Origin: Actinomycetota bacterium
GTDB taxonomy: Bacteria; Actinomycetota; Actinomycetes; S36-B12; CAIYMF01
Direction of reading: 5' to 3'
Length of the DNA: 60,363 nt
Assembly: GCA_020161245.1 (NCBI GenBank)
Contig: JAIUOK010000029.1
Span: 1 to 60,363 of the forward strand
Shown: positions 44,636-52,718 of the stretch, piece after piece
Layout of the letters: every line of letters starts with the position of its first letter
Numbering within the stretch: the first letter of the stretch is position 1
Notes under the pieces: generated by a model
Seen by the model: the letters and a program-made list of their open reading frames with translations, nothing else
The model's database searches: none
What the model was told of the DNA's origin: nothing
Program-made: the position numbers and the translations under genes

Positions 44636-44669
44636 GCGGGCCGGGACCACAGGGTCCCGGCCCGCCCTC
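44632..44669. terminator. Bidirectional 17-bp hairpin terminator
   Basis: GAGGGCGGGCCGGGACC, loop ACAG, then the exact complement. It lies between the convergent MBL gene (+) and the secreted-protein gene (-). Confidence 0.85.
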
Positions 44670-44686
44670 GTGCTGGTGGCTGTCGG

Positions 44687-45334
44687 TCAGGCGTTGGCCT
44701 TGGCCGAGAAGATCGGGGCCCCGATGACGCTGCGGAACAGCTTGGTGCCGAGCTCGGCGTCGAGAGCCTCGCCCGCGACCTTGGTGAGCTTCAGCTGGGC
44801 GCCGGTGACCTGCACCTGGTTGGCGTCGATGGCGGCCTTGCTCAGGTCGATGTCGAACAGCGCGACGCGGGCGCCGTCCGGCACGCCGCCGGGGCCGTCG
44901 GTGACGGTGCCGATGAGCTGCGGGGTGCCGGTCTGGCCCACCGCGGTGCCGCCGTTGAGGTCGATGGTGAAGTCCTTGACCACGATGCGCTTGGTGAGGG
45001 AGCCGAGCTTCACGAAGGCGATCCCGCCCTGGTGCTCGATCTCGTTGGGGATGTTGCCGGCGAACTGCCCGCCCGTGAGCTTGGTGATGGGGAACGAGAA
45101 CGTCAGCGACAGCGGCGACAGCTTGACGCCGTTGAGCTTGCCGGGCGAGACGGCGTAGGGGAGGACGCCGGCCTTGACGATCGCGGGTGCGATGCCGGGC
45201 AGCGTCGTCACCGCGGTGCGGCCGGTGGTGGGCGAGGGGACCGGGTCGGTCGCGGCGCCGACCGACGGGGCGGCCACCAGGGCGGTGGCGGCCGCGATGC
45301 CGGTCGCGGCGAGGAGCGAGACGAGACGGCGCAT
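44687..45334 (-). CDS. Secreted hypothetical beta-rich protein
   Basis: 215 residues. Signal peptide: MRRLVSLLAATGIAAATALV with an AAPSVGAATD cleavage region near 28. The mature part is rich in Gly, Thr and Val with strands such as LSPLSLTFSFPITKLTGGQF and FVKLGSLTKRIVVKDFTIDL, Cys-free. ATG with GGAGGA five bases upstream. I recognise no family; it looks like a small extracellular beta protein. Confidence 0.7.
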   Translation of the reverse strand: MRRLVSLLAATGIAAATALVAAPSVGAATDPVPSPTTGRTAVTTLPGIAPAIVKAGVLPYAVSPGKLNGVKLSPLSLTFSFPITKLTGGQFAGNIPNEIEHQGGIAFVKLGSLTKRIVVKDFTIDLNGGTAVGQTGTPQLIGTVTDGPGGVPDGARVALFDIDLSKAAIDANQVQVTGAQLKLTKVAGEALDAELGTKLFRSVIGAPIFSAKANA

Positions 45335-45464
45335 GAGGTGTCCTCCGTGAGGGGTCAGGGGGCCGCCCCGATGCGGCCTCGTCCCCCTATCCGTGCGGGA
45401 GCCCGCGTCGGATGCACCGGAGGCCCGGCACCACCCGCGAGGGTGACGCTGCGGCGCTGCTGGT

Positions 45465-46901
45465 TCAGGAGGACGCGGGGATGGCCGGCGGCTGCCAGCC
45501 GGTGCCGTCGACGATGCTGGCGCCGGCGCCGGGGTCCGGTGCGAACAGCCGCCAGGCCACCTCGAAGCCCTGGCCCGCCGGAGTGGCGATCCAGTTCGCC
45601 GCCTGTGCGGGGTCGGCCGGCTGCGTCGGCTGCAGGTAGAGGTCGATCGAGCCGTCGGCGTTGCGGGTCAGCGGCGACACGTCCGTCAGGGCGTTGTGCC
45701 CCGGGGCGCCGGGCACGAGCGCGCCCCCCAGCGTGTAGACGGTGAGCGACCAGCCCTCCGACGTCGGCGGCGCCTCGGCCAGGTGCAGCACGTACGACGA
45801 CGAGCCGTCGAGCGCGGCACCCGAGGAGTCCGACCACGCCATCGCGTACACGGCCTGGTCGGGCACGAACGCCCCGAGCCCGATCTGCGAGATCACCGCG
45901 CGCTCCGCGTAGTCGGTCCCGTAGCTGCCGAACCCGCCGAGCAGGTAGCCGTCGTGCTTGGGCGCATCGCTGCGGATGATCGACTGGAGGTCGGACTGCA
46001 CCTGCGCCGGCCCCGCGGCGACGGCGTCGGCGAGGCCGCGCACCGTGTCGGCTCCGAGCGACGTGTCGGTGGTGGGCGTGCGGCCGGGGCCGATGCCGAC
46101 CGAGGCGAAGCGCTGCAGCGCGGGTGCATCGGCCGCCGGCGGCGGGAAGGCAGCGAGCTGGGCGCCGAGGGCGTCGAAGAACGCGGCGCCCGTCGGGATC
46201 GCGTGCGGGGTCGGGGCGGTGGCGCTGCCCGACGGTGCCGGCGACGGCGTCGACGCGGTTCCGAACGCGCTCAGCGGCGTGAGCGTGTAGCCGTCCTGGA
46301 TCGCGTTGACGGCGGGGATGTCGCTCTGCCCCTTGAGCTGGGTCGAGCCGATGATCCAGATGCGGGAGTAGTCCACGTCGAGGCGGTGCGTGCCCTGCGG
46401 CAGGGCCACGTCGCGCTGCTGCGGCCCGACGAGCACGTAGTCGCCGGGCTCGGTGGCGCTCGCGGTGCCGAGGTTGGCGATGTTCTCGGTGTACGGGTCG
46501 ATGAAGGCCAGGACGAAGAAGTGGTCCGTCACCTCCGGCACATGGAGCACCTGCGGGCCGCCGGCGAGGTCGACCCAGGCGATGGACGAGAGGCTGGTCG
46601 CGCCGGGTGCGACGACGGCGGTGCTGCTCGCGCCGTTGGGCGAGCGCACGTTGTGCATCTGGTTGACCGGCCCGTAGGCACCCTGCGGCACCTCGACGCT
46701 GGTCATGGTCTGGAAGGTCGCGTCCGTGACCAGCAGGGGCAGCCCGTACACATAGGCCTCGAGGCCGAGGGCGTACGCGCGCTGGTACTCCGCGGACGTC
46801 GGCGTGGGGCTCACGGCGGGTGCGCCGCCTCCCGAGCTGCACGCGGAGATGATCGCCGCGGTCGTGAGAAGTGCTGCAGCCCTTGCGTATCCGCGCGGCA
46901 T
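45465..46901 (-). CDS. DUF1254/DUF1214-domain lipoprotein
   Basis: 478 residues. A lipobox IISAC near residue 20 follows a short signal (YARAAALLTTAA), so the protein is lipid-anchored outside. DUF1254 (about 35-160) has YALGLEAYVYGLPLLVTDAT and the conserved VNQMHNVRSPNG, then SSIAWVDLAGGPQVLHVPEV. DUF1214 (about 360-475) has YAMAWSDSSGAALDGSSSYVLHL and WSLTVYTLGG, and ends with a DLYLQPT strand. A Pro/Ala/Thr linker lies between them. Function is not known. Start 46901 was preferred to 46907 because GGAGG lies 8 bases before it. The gaps 45335-45464 and 46908-47019 show nothing clear. Confidence 0.82.
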   Translation of the reverse strand: MPRGYARAAALLTTAAIISACSSGGGAPAVSPTPTSAEYQRAYALGLEAYVYGLPLLVTDATFQTMTSVEVPQGAYGPVNQMHNVRSPNGASSTAVVAPGATSLSSIAWVDLAGGPQVLHVPEVTDHFFVLAFIDPYTENIANLGTASATEPGDYVLVGPQQRDVALPQGTHRLDVDYSRIWIIGSTQLKGQSDIPAVNAIQDGYTLTPLSAFGTASTPSPAPSGSATAPTPHAIPTGAAFFDALGAQLAAFPPPAADAPALQRFASVGIGPGRTPTTDTSLGADTVRGLADAVAAGPAQVQSDLQSIIRSDAPKHDGYLLGGFGSYGTDYAERAVISQIGLGAFVPDQAVYAMAWSDSSGAALDGSSSYVLHLAEAPPTSEGWSLTVYTLGGALVPGAPGHNALTDVSPLTRNADGSIDLYLQPTQPADPAQAANWIATPAGQGFEVAWRLFAPDPGAGASIVDGTGWQPPAIPASS

Positions 46902-47019
46902 CGCCATCGCCTCCGACAACGTGCCGTGCAGGCGGGGCCGTCGCACGGCATCTCGACGCTACGCGCGGGCGCGGACGCGACGCGCGGCGGCAGGCGCTGC
47001 CGTGAGCCGGGCGAGAGGT

Positions 47020-47874
47020 TCAGCCGTCGACACGCGCGGCGAGCGCCAGGAGGTCGTCGGCGCAGCGGTCGGGCTGCTGCGCGTGCAGGTCGTGGTGCGC
47101 GCCCACGTACCACGCCACCTCGGCGCGGGGGATCAGCTCGAGCGCCTCCGTGACGGGCGTGGCGACGCTGGGCACCGAGGCGACTGCAGGCATGAGCAGG
47201 GCCGGCACCTGCACGCGCGGGTAGAGCGGCCGAGGGTCGTCGAGCCAGAGCGAATGGACGATGCTGCGGTGGTGGTCCCGCGACAGATGCGGGCGCACGG
47301 TGGCGTCGGGCAGGTCGGCGAAGTTGCCCAGCGCTCCGCGACGGCCCTCCTCCGGCCAGTCGGCGTTCCACGCCGACGCCCGCTCCTCGAGCTCGGCGCG
47401 GGTCCAGCCGTCGAACACAGGCGGGGCCAGCGCCGCCCAGCACTCGTCGAAGGTCGGGAAGCGGTCGGACAGGTGGATCCAGCCCCCGTCGACCAGTGCG
47501 ATGGCCGCGACGCCGCCGTGCACGGCCGCGAGGGTCAGCACGACGTTGCCGCCCCACGACTGGCCGGCGACCACCGGGGCGCGGTCCCCGGTCCAGCCGC
47601 GCAGCGCGATGAGGTCGGCGAGGTCGGAGGCGGCGGTCGCGGTGTCGTAGCCGGTCTCCGGCTCCGACGACCGGCCGTGGCCGCGCTGGTCGACCGCCAC
47701 GACCTCGTGCCCTGCCGCGGCCAGGCGCCGGGCGACTCCGTCCCACAGGCGGGCGTTGGAGGCGAGGCCGTGCACCAGCAGGAAGGGTCGCCCCTCGCCG
47801 GGCGCGCCTCGCAGCGCCATGCGGAAGCCGGGCAGCTCCGCGTCGGAGTCCACGAGCTCGGGCAGGGAGGTCAT
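47020..47874 (-). CDS. Alpha/beta hydrolase
   Basis: 284 residues. FLLVHGLASNARLWDGV near 30 forms the oxyanion hole. VVAVDQRGHGRSS near 57 is the usual second strand. VVAGQSWGGNVVLT near 98 has the nucleophile Ser in GQSWGG, LLMPAVASVP near 220 leads to the acid, and WYVGAHHDLHAQQP near 255 supplies the His. No signal peptide. The start overlaps the upstream oxidoreductase stop by 4 nt (ATGA), making it the third gene of a tightly coupled operon. Substrate unknown. Confidence 0.82.
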   Translation of the reverse strand: MTSLPELVDSDAELPGFRMALRGAPGEGRPFLLVHGLASNARLWDGVARRLAAAGHEVVAVDQRGHGRSSEPETGYDTATAASDLADLIALRGWTGDRAPVVAGQSWGGNVVLTLAAVHGGVAAIALVDGGWIHLSDRFPTFDECWAALAPPVFDGWTRAELEERASAWNADWPEEGRRGALGNFADLPDATVRPHLSRDHHRSIVHSLWLDDPRPLYPRVQVPALLMPAVASVPSVATPVTEALELIPRAEVAWYVGAHHDLHAQQPDRCADDLLALAARVDG

Positions 47875-48836
47875 GCGCGCACCGCCGTCCGCGAGATGGC
47901 GTCGAGCGCCTCCGCCACGGCCAGCGACTCGTCGAGGGGGAGGACCCACGCGTCGCCGTCAGGATCCCCCTCGCCGCGCACGCGTCGCGAGAACGCCTCC
48001 GCCATGAGCCGGTAGGCGTCGCAGGCGGGGAACTCCTCGATGCGCTCCACGCCGTCCTCGACCATGCGCAGGACCGACGGCTCGCGCCAGGACGTGAACG
48101 AGGGATGGTCGAGCGCGACGGAGAGGCCGCCGCCGACGGCCGTGAGCCCCTGCGACTCGGGCTGCTCGAACGATCCGACGATCTGGGCCCGGCCGCGGCC
48201 GGACGCGATGGTCGCGGTGGTGGTCAGGTCGACGCCGGTCGGGCCCATGTGCTGCTCGGCCGACTCCACGACGACGTCGCCCCCCAGAGCGACGAGCGCG
48301 GCCGCGACGGCGTAGCAGCCGACGTCGAGGAGGGCGCCGCCGCCGCGCGCCGGGTCGAGGCGGTAGTTGCCGTCGGGCACGCCGGCGAAGGTGAACCACG
48401 CCCGCACGTCGAGAGGGCCGGCGATGCCGGAGACCAGCTCGGCGTACCGGCGGGTGCGCGGGTGCCAGCGGTTCCACGACGCCTCGACCAGCAGGCCGTC
48501 GGACGCCGACGCAGCCGCGATCATGGCGGCCACGTCGTCGGAGCCGAGGCCGAGCGGCTTCTCGCACAGCACGGGCTTGCCCGCGGCGAGGGCGGCCTCG
48601 ACCCACTCGCGGTGGCTGTCGTTGGGCAACGAGATGTAGACGGCGTCGACGTCGTCGGCCTCGCACACGTCGGCGTACGACGTGGTCGCGCGCACCGGCT
48701 CGAGGGCCTCCGCCCGGACGAGATCGCGCGCGGCCACGGCCTGCACGACGGCGCCGTCGGCCGCGTGCAGCGCCGGCCCGACACCGCGCGTGGCGATGAA
48801 GCCAGCCCCCAGCAGGCCCCAGCGCACCGGCGTCAT
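47871..48836 (-). CDS. Gfo/Idh/MocA-family oxidoreductase
   Basis: 321 residues. The N-terminal Rossmann fold starts VRWGLLGAGFIATRGVGPAL (NAD(P)-binding GxGxxA-type). DVDAVYISLPNDSHREW and GKPVLCEKPLGL near 92-103 carry the EKP motif whose Lys is catalytic in the family. The C-terminal alpha/beta domain has GGGALLDVGCYAV near 168-180. It oxidises or reduces a hydroxyl of a sugar or inositol-like compound. It is coupled to the genes on both sides by 4-nt overlaps. Confidence 0.88.
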   Translation of the reverse strand: MTPVRWGLLGAGFIATRGVGPALHAADGAVVQAVAARDLVRAEALEPVRATTSYADVCEADDVDAVYISLPNDSHREWVEAALAAGKPVLCEKPLGLGSDDVAAMIAAASASDGLLVEASWNRWHPRTRRYAELVSGIAGPLDVRAWFTFAGVPDGNYRLDPARGGGALLDVGCYAVAAALVALGGDVVVESAEQHMGPTGVDLTTTATIASGRGRAQIVGSFEQPESQGLTAVGGGLSVALDHPSFTSWREPSVLRMVEDGVERIEEFPACDAYRLMAEAFSRRVRGEGDPDGDAWVLPLDESLAVAEALDAISRTAVRA

Positions 48837-50479
48837 GCCGGCACCACGGGGATCCCGCCCTGCTCGGCCGAGCTGCGGGCCGCCTCCATCACCGACAGCA
48901 CGCGCCGCGACTGCGCGCCCGTCACGGTCATCGGCAGGCCGAGGTGCAGGCGCTCGGCGAGCTCGCGGTGGAACGCGTACGGCTCCGCCGGCGGGGCGGC
49001 CAGGCGCGTGACGCTGCCGTCGCCGCCGTAGAGGTCGAGGAGCGGCGGCGAGTCGGCCGGCGCGAGGACGTCCTCGTCGAGGGTGCCGATGTCGGTGCGT
49101 CCGACGACGCGCTCGGTACGCCACGTGCCGACGATCGCACCCTCCGTGCCGAGCACGTACCAGCGCGGCTTCAGCGCGGCGGCGAGATCCGAGTGGACGA
49201 ACTCCGCCTCGGTGCCGTCGGCGAACAGCACGGTCACCCGCGAGTGGTCGGCGTTGGTGACGTCGTGCCAACGGCGCTTGTGCTCCGCTGCCGTCACGTG
49301 GACGACGTCGGACGGCACCAGGTCGAGGATCTGGTCGAGGACGTGCGAGCCCCAGTCGTAGAAGGCGCCGCCGGACACGCCCTCGTCGGAGTGCCACAGG
49401 TTGCAGGGGTGCCCGTAGCCGCCCACGAACGTCTCGAGGTGGAACACCTCGCCGATCGCTCCGGAGCGCACCGCGCGGGCGACGGCGCGGTGGTCGGGGT
49501 CGAACCGGCGGTTCTGGTAGACCACGGCGAGCAGGCCCGCCGCCTCAGCCTCCGCGAGGACGGTGTCGGCCTCGTCCGTGCGGATCGCGAACGGCTTCTC
49601 GACCACGACGTGCTTGCCGGCGCGGATCGCCCTGCGCGCCCAGTCGGCATGGGTGCTGGGAGGCGTCGAGACGACCACGAGGTCGACGTCGTCGCGGGCG
49701 ATGAGGGCGTCGGCGTCGTCGAGCGCTGCGATGCCTGGCGCGGCAGCCGTGGCCGCGTCGCGACGGTCGGGGGACGTGTCGCACACGGCGCTGAGCGCCA
49801 GGCCCTCGACCGCGCGGACCGCGCGGCTGTGCTCGTGGCCGATGGCGCCGTAGCCGAGCAGACCCACCCGGACGTCGCGCCCCGCCGGGATCCCGGATGC
49901 GTGGCGGGCCAGGAGCAGCAGGGCGCGCACGGCCTCGCGCCCCTCGAGGGCCGACGGCTCTGAGCCCAGAGTCCAGGCGCCGACGGCCGTCGAGGGCCGC
50001 CACGTCATCACGGCGTGGTCCTCGAGGCCGATCGACGCCACCTGCAGCACCTCGACGTCGTCGAGCACCTTCTCGACAGGGGGCAGGCTCGAGACCACGT
50101 GGTCGTGCGGGCCGATGTGGTCGGGCCGCAGGTGCCTGTGCGCCGGGGGCAGCACCGCGGCGGCGTCGCGACCCGGACGCACGCGGATGTCGTGCACCGG
50201 CGTGGGGGAGCCGACGACGACGCCGGCGGCCTCCGCGAGCCGCCCGTCGTGGTCGCCGAGCAGCAGCGTCGGCCCGGCCAGCAGCGCCGGCGCGCCGCTG
50301 CCGAGCAGGCGGCCGACGAGCCCGCCGTCGAGAGGGCGGTCGGCCCACACCACGGCGGGGTCGCCCGCTGCTGCGTCGCCCTCGGCCACCCCCGCCGCCA
50401 GGACCCGGTCGCGGAGCGCGGCCACGGCGGCCCCGAGCCGGACGTCGTCGAGCTGCAGGACCCACGCCAGCCTCATCAC
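48833..50479 (-). CDS. Gfo/Idh/MocA oxidoreductase with extra N-terminal domain
   Basis: 548 residues, about 200 longer than its relatives. Residues about 205-545 are a full Gfo/Idh/MocA enzyme (VRVGLLGYGAIGHEHSRAV; VDLVVVSTPPSTHADW; GKHVVVEKPFAI; GGAFYDWGSHVLDQILDL). Residues 1-200 form a separate alpha/beta domain with LLAGPTLLLGDHDGRLAEA, HRHLRPDHIGPHDHVVSS (His-rich) and AVMTWRPSTAVGAWTLGS. This resembles a diverged ThuA/glutaminase-like sugar-utilisation domain, but I am not sure. First gene of a three-gene operon with 4-nt overlaps. The start GTG lies six bases from a TACTGT box, so it is leaderless. Confidence 0.85.
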   Translation of the reverse strand: MMRLAWVLQLDDVRLGAAVAALRDRVLAAGVAEGDAAAGDPAVVWADRPLDGGLVGRLLGSGAPALLAGPTLLLGDHDGRLAEAAGVVVGSPTPVHDIRVRPGRDAAAVLPPAHRHLRPDHIGPHDHVVSSLPPVEKVLDDVEVLQVASIGLEDHAVMTWRPSTAVGAWTLGSEPSALEGREAVRALLLLARHASGIPAGRDVRVGLLGYGAIGHEHSRAVRAVEGLALSAVCDTSPDRRDAATAAAPGIAALDDADALIARDDVDLVVVSTPPSTHADWARRAIRAGKHVVVEKPFAIRTDEADTVLAEAEAAGLLAVVYQNRRFDPDHRAVARAVRSGAIGEVFHLETFVGGYGHPCNLWHSDEGVSGGAFYDWGSHVLDQILDLVPSDVVHVTAAEHKRRWHDVTNADHSRVTVLFADGTEAEFVHSDLAAALKPRWYVLGTEGAIVGTWRTERVVGRTDIGTLDEDVLAPADSPPLLDLYGGDGSVTRLAAPPAEPYAFHRELAERLHLGLPMTVTGAQSRRVLSVMEAARSSAEQGGIPVVPA

Positions 50480-50485
50480 GCGTCG

Positions 50486-50491
50486 ACAGTA
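50486..50491 (-). promoter_or_regulatory. -10 box of the leaderless Gfo/Idh operon
   Basis: TACTGT on the minus strand, six bases (CGACGC), GTG at 50479. The divergent gap 50480-50605 holds this and the -10 box at 50594. Confidence 0.6.
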
Positions 50492-50593
50492 GGCGCGCCA
50501 CGGCCTGCGAGCGACCGGATGCAGGACGCGACCACGGCCGGCGGGCGCGGGCCGGACGGCGGCACGAGCCTTCCCACCGCGCGCAGCCGTCGC

Positions 50594-50599
50594 TACCGT
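50594..50599 (+). promoter_or_regulatory. -10 box of leaderless lipoprotein gene
   Basis: TACCGT, six bases (GCGCCC), ATG at 50606. Confidence 0.6.
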
Positions 50600-50605
50600 G
50601 CGCCC

Positions 50606-51142
50606 ATGCGCCGCCCGATCCTGGTCGTGGCAGCCGCGCTGGTCCTCGCCGGGTGCGGGGGCGGCACGGCCGCGCCGACGTCGACGTCGTCCCTCCCTCC
50701 CGCGCCCGCCGCGTCGTCGACCGGGCCTGCGGGGAGCCCGACCGCGCAGCCGGCCGGCGGAGCGGGCTGCGAGTCGCTCACCCGCGACGACGTCGCCCGG
50801 TTCGCGCTGATGGCCCAGCTGTTCCCGCAGATCCGCGACGAGGGCACGCTGACCCCCGTCCGGGACGGCACGCTCGGGGCGTACTCGCCGGAGGACTACG
50901 CCGCGATCCTCGCCAAGCTGCAGTTCCTGCGCGGCCTGGAGGCGCCCGTGGGCAGCCCCGACGAATCGCTCGACTACTACGCCCGAGTCAACGACGCCCT
51001 GGCCGCGCTCCTCGCGTCGGGGTCGCCGTCGACGGCCGACTTCACCGCGTACCAGGCGGTCGTGGGAGACGTTGCGGCGTCGCTGACCAAGCAGCTCGGC
51101 GTCAACTCGGCGCTCGAAGAGGCCTGCCCCGACCTCGCCTGA
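50606..51142 (+). CDS. Small lipoprotein
   Basis: 178 residues. MRRPILVVAAALVLAGCGGG gives a clear lipobox LAGC with Cys17. A Thr/Ser/Pro linker (about 20-52) is followed by a helical domain from CESLTRDDVARFALMAQLFPQ onward, with one Cys pair (about 55 and 174) likely to be disulfide-bonded. Family not recognised. It converges on the peptidase gene six bases away. Confidence 0.7.
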   Translation: MRRPILVVAAALVLAGCGGGTAAPTSTSSLPPAPAASSTGPAGSPTAQPAGGAGCESLTRDDVARFALMAQLFPQIRDEGTLTPVRDGTLGAYSPEDYAAILAKLQFLRGLEAPVGSPDESLDYYARVNDALAALLASGSPSTADFTAYQAVVGDVAASLTKQLGVNSALEEACPDLA

Positions 51143-51148
51143 CCGCGC

Positions 51149-52471
51149 TCAGCCCCGCCCGGCGGCCCGGTCGAACGCGCGCCAGGCGCGGCCGAACAGG
51201 CCAGGCGCGTAGCGACGGCCGGCCGCCGCTGCCACGGCGTCGGCCCACCGCTGCTCGGCGGCGCCGGCATCGGCGAACGCCTGCTCGGTGCACCGCCGGC
51301 GGTCGTCGGTGGAGGCGCACCCGGCCGCGTGCTCGCGCAGCCGCTGCTCCAGGGCGAGCAGGTCGTCGCGGTAGAGCGCATGCAGCCGCGCGTAGTCGGC
51401 GAGTGTGGCGCGGTGCAGGTCCTCGTGCCGCCACCACAGCGAGCCGGGGTCGTAGGTGCCCGTCGGCCGCGCGCCGAGCTCGGGCAGCGCGCCGTCGAAC
51501 CAGACCGGCTTGAACACCGATGTGCAGGGCGCGGACGTGGCGGTGACCCAGTGGGTGGCAGTGCCGTCCGGTGCGAGGTGCGAGACCCACGACCCCGTCG
51601 ACTGGCTGATGCGCACGGGGCCGTAGCCGGCATGGGCGCACACCGACTGGCCGAGCAGCCCGCGCGCCGGGGTGAAGCCGGCGTTCGCGCCGCCGTGGTC
51701 GCGCAGCAGCCGGATGGCGGCCGCGACGTCGATGCCGCCGCCGGCCGCCGCCAGCTCGTCGGTCGTCCGGCACTGCCGGGCACGGGCGTCGCTGAACCGG
51801 GTGTAGAGGAAGTCCGAGGCGTCGCGGCCGAAGTCGAAGTCCGCTGCCGACCGCGACCATCCCTTCTCGACCGCGAGGCCGACCAGGCCCGGGGAGGAGC
51901 GGTCGGGGGATGCGCCGATGGTGATGGCGTTGGAGATCGACCGTCGCGAGCGAACCCGCTCGGCCGCCCACTCGCGCCCGGCGGTCTCGAGCACCCACGC
52001 GCCGTGCGGATCGGCGATGAGGAAGCTGTTGTCGTAGCGCAGGTCGGCCGTGTGGCCGCAGCGGCCTCCCTGCCCGTGCCGGGAGAGCAGCGAGGTGATG
52101 ACCTCGAGCGCCTCCTCCGCAGTGGCGGCCCGCTCGAGGCCCAGGCGCAGCAGGTCCATCCCGATGAGGCCGTCGGCCTGCTCGCGGGGCGCCTTGGTGA
52201 ACACCGCCTCGTTGCCGATGACGACGCCGTGCTCGTTGGCGCCCATCTCGGCACCCCAGATCCAGTACGGCTTGGACAGCAGCACGGCATGCGTGCGCGG
52301 GGCCTGGTCGATCTCGAGGTAGGTGCACCGCAGCCGGTCGCCCGCGGAGTGCTCACCGGCGGGGACGAGGACGACCTCGTGGCCCTCGTTGGGCTCGCGG
52401 TCGCTGTTCTTCCCGAGGATGACCGAGCCGTCGGCGGTCGCGTCGGCCAGGGCCACGAAGGTGTCGCACAT
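51149..52471 (-). CDS. C69/secernin-like Ntn-hydrolase (dipeptidase-type)
   Basis: 440 residues. It begins MCDTFVALADAT: Cys2 is the expected catalytic nucleophile, exposed once Met is removed. The next family piece is DGSVILGKNSDREPNEGHEV. WIWGAEMGANEHGVVIGNEAVFTK (in runs, about 71-94) and FLIADPHGAWVLETAGREW (about 156-174) are the other peptidase-U34/secernin signatures. It hydrolyses amide bonds, with substrates unknown in this branch. The leader is about 30 bases with GGGGAG 11 bases before the ATG; TAGTGT at 52508-52513 is the -10. Divergent from the glycosidase operon. Confidence 0.85.
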   Translation of the reverse strand: MCDTFVALADATADGSVILGKNSDREPNEGHEVVLVPAGEHSAGDRLRCTYLEIDQAPRTHAVLLSKPYWIWGAEMGANEHGVVIGNEAVFTKAPREQADGLIGMDLLRLGLERAATAEEALEVITSLLSRHGQGGRCGHTADLRYDNSFLIADPHGAWVLETAGREWAAERVRSRRSISNAITIGASPDRSSPGLVGLAVEKGWSRSAADFDFGRDASDFLYTRFSDARARQCRTTDELAAAGGGIDVAAAIRLLRDHGGANAGFTPARGLLGQSVCAHAGYGPVRISQSTGSWVSHLAPDGTATHWVTATSAPCTSVFKPVWFDGALPELGARPTGTYDPGSLWWRHEDLHRATLADYARLHALYRDDLLALEQRLREHAAGCASTDDRRRCTEQAFADAGAAEQRWADAVAAAAGRRYAPGLFGRAWRAFDRAAGRG

Positions 52472-52507
52472 CGCGAGATCCGCTCCCCTCGGCAGGACGA
52501 CACCACG

Positions 52508-52513
52508 ACACTA
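52508..52513 (-). promoter_or_regulatory. -10 box of the C69 peptidase gene
   Basis: TAGTGT on the minus strand, 36 bases before the ATG at 52471. Confidence 0.5.
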
Positions 52514-52559
52514 GCGAGCAGGCCGCGCGCGGCTGCCTCTCCGTGTCCCGACAGGATGG

Positions 52560-52588
52560 TTGACTTAATAATTCGAATTGAGTAATTT
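52560..52588 (+). promoter_or_regulatory. Strong promoter with palindromic operator for the glycosidase operon
   Basis: TTGACT (52560-52565), exactly 17 bases, TAATTT (52583-52588): a near-consensus housekeeping promoter, the best in the window. Its spacer holds the perfect palindrome AATTCGAATT (52570-52579). This AT-rich island stands out in very GC-rich DNA. A palindrome between -35 and -10 is a classic place for a repressor. The leader to the first gene is about 125 bases; nothing else clear is seen in it apart from AGAGAGG nine bases before the ATG. Confidence 0.75.
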
Positions 52589-52718
52589 CCGAGCGCCACG
52601 TCGACGGGCTGGCCCGCGCAGCGGCCGAAGGAGCAGCGGCTGCGGTGCGCGGGCCGGTCCGCGGCGGTCGTCCCTGCCGTTGCCCGCCGCGCGGGCACCC
52701 CCAGAGAGGTACCCGCCC

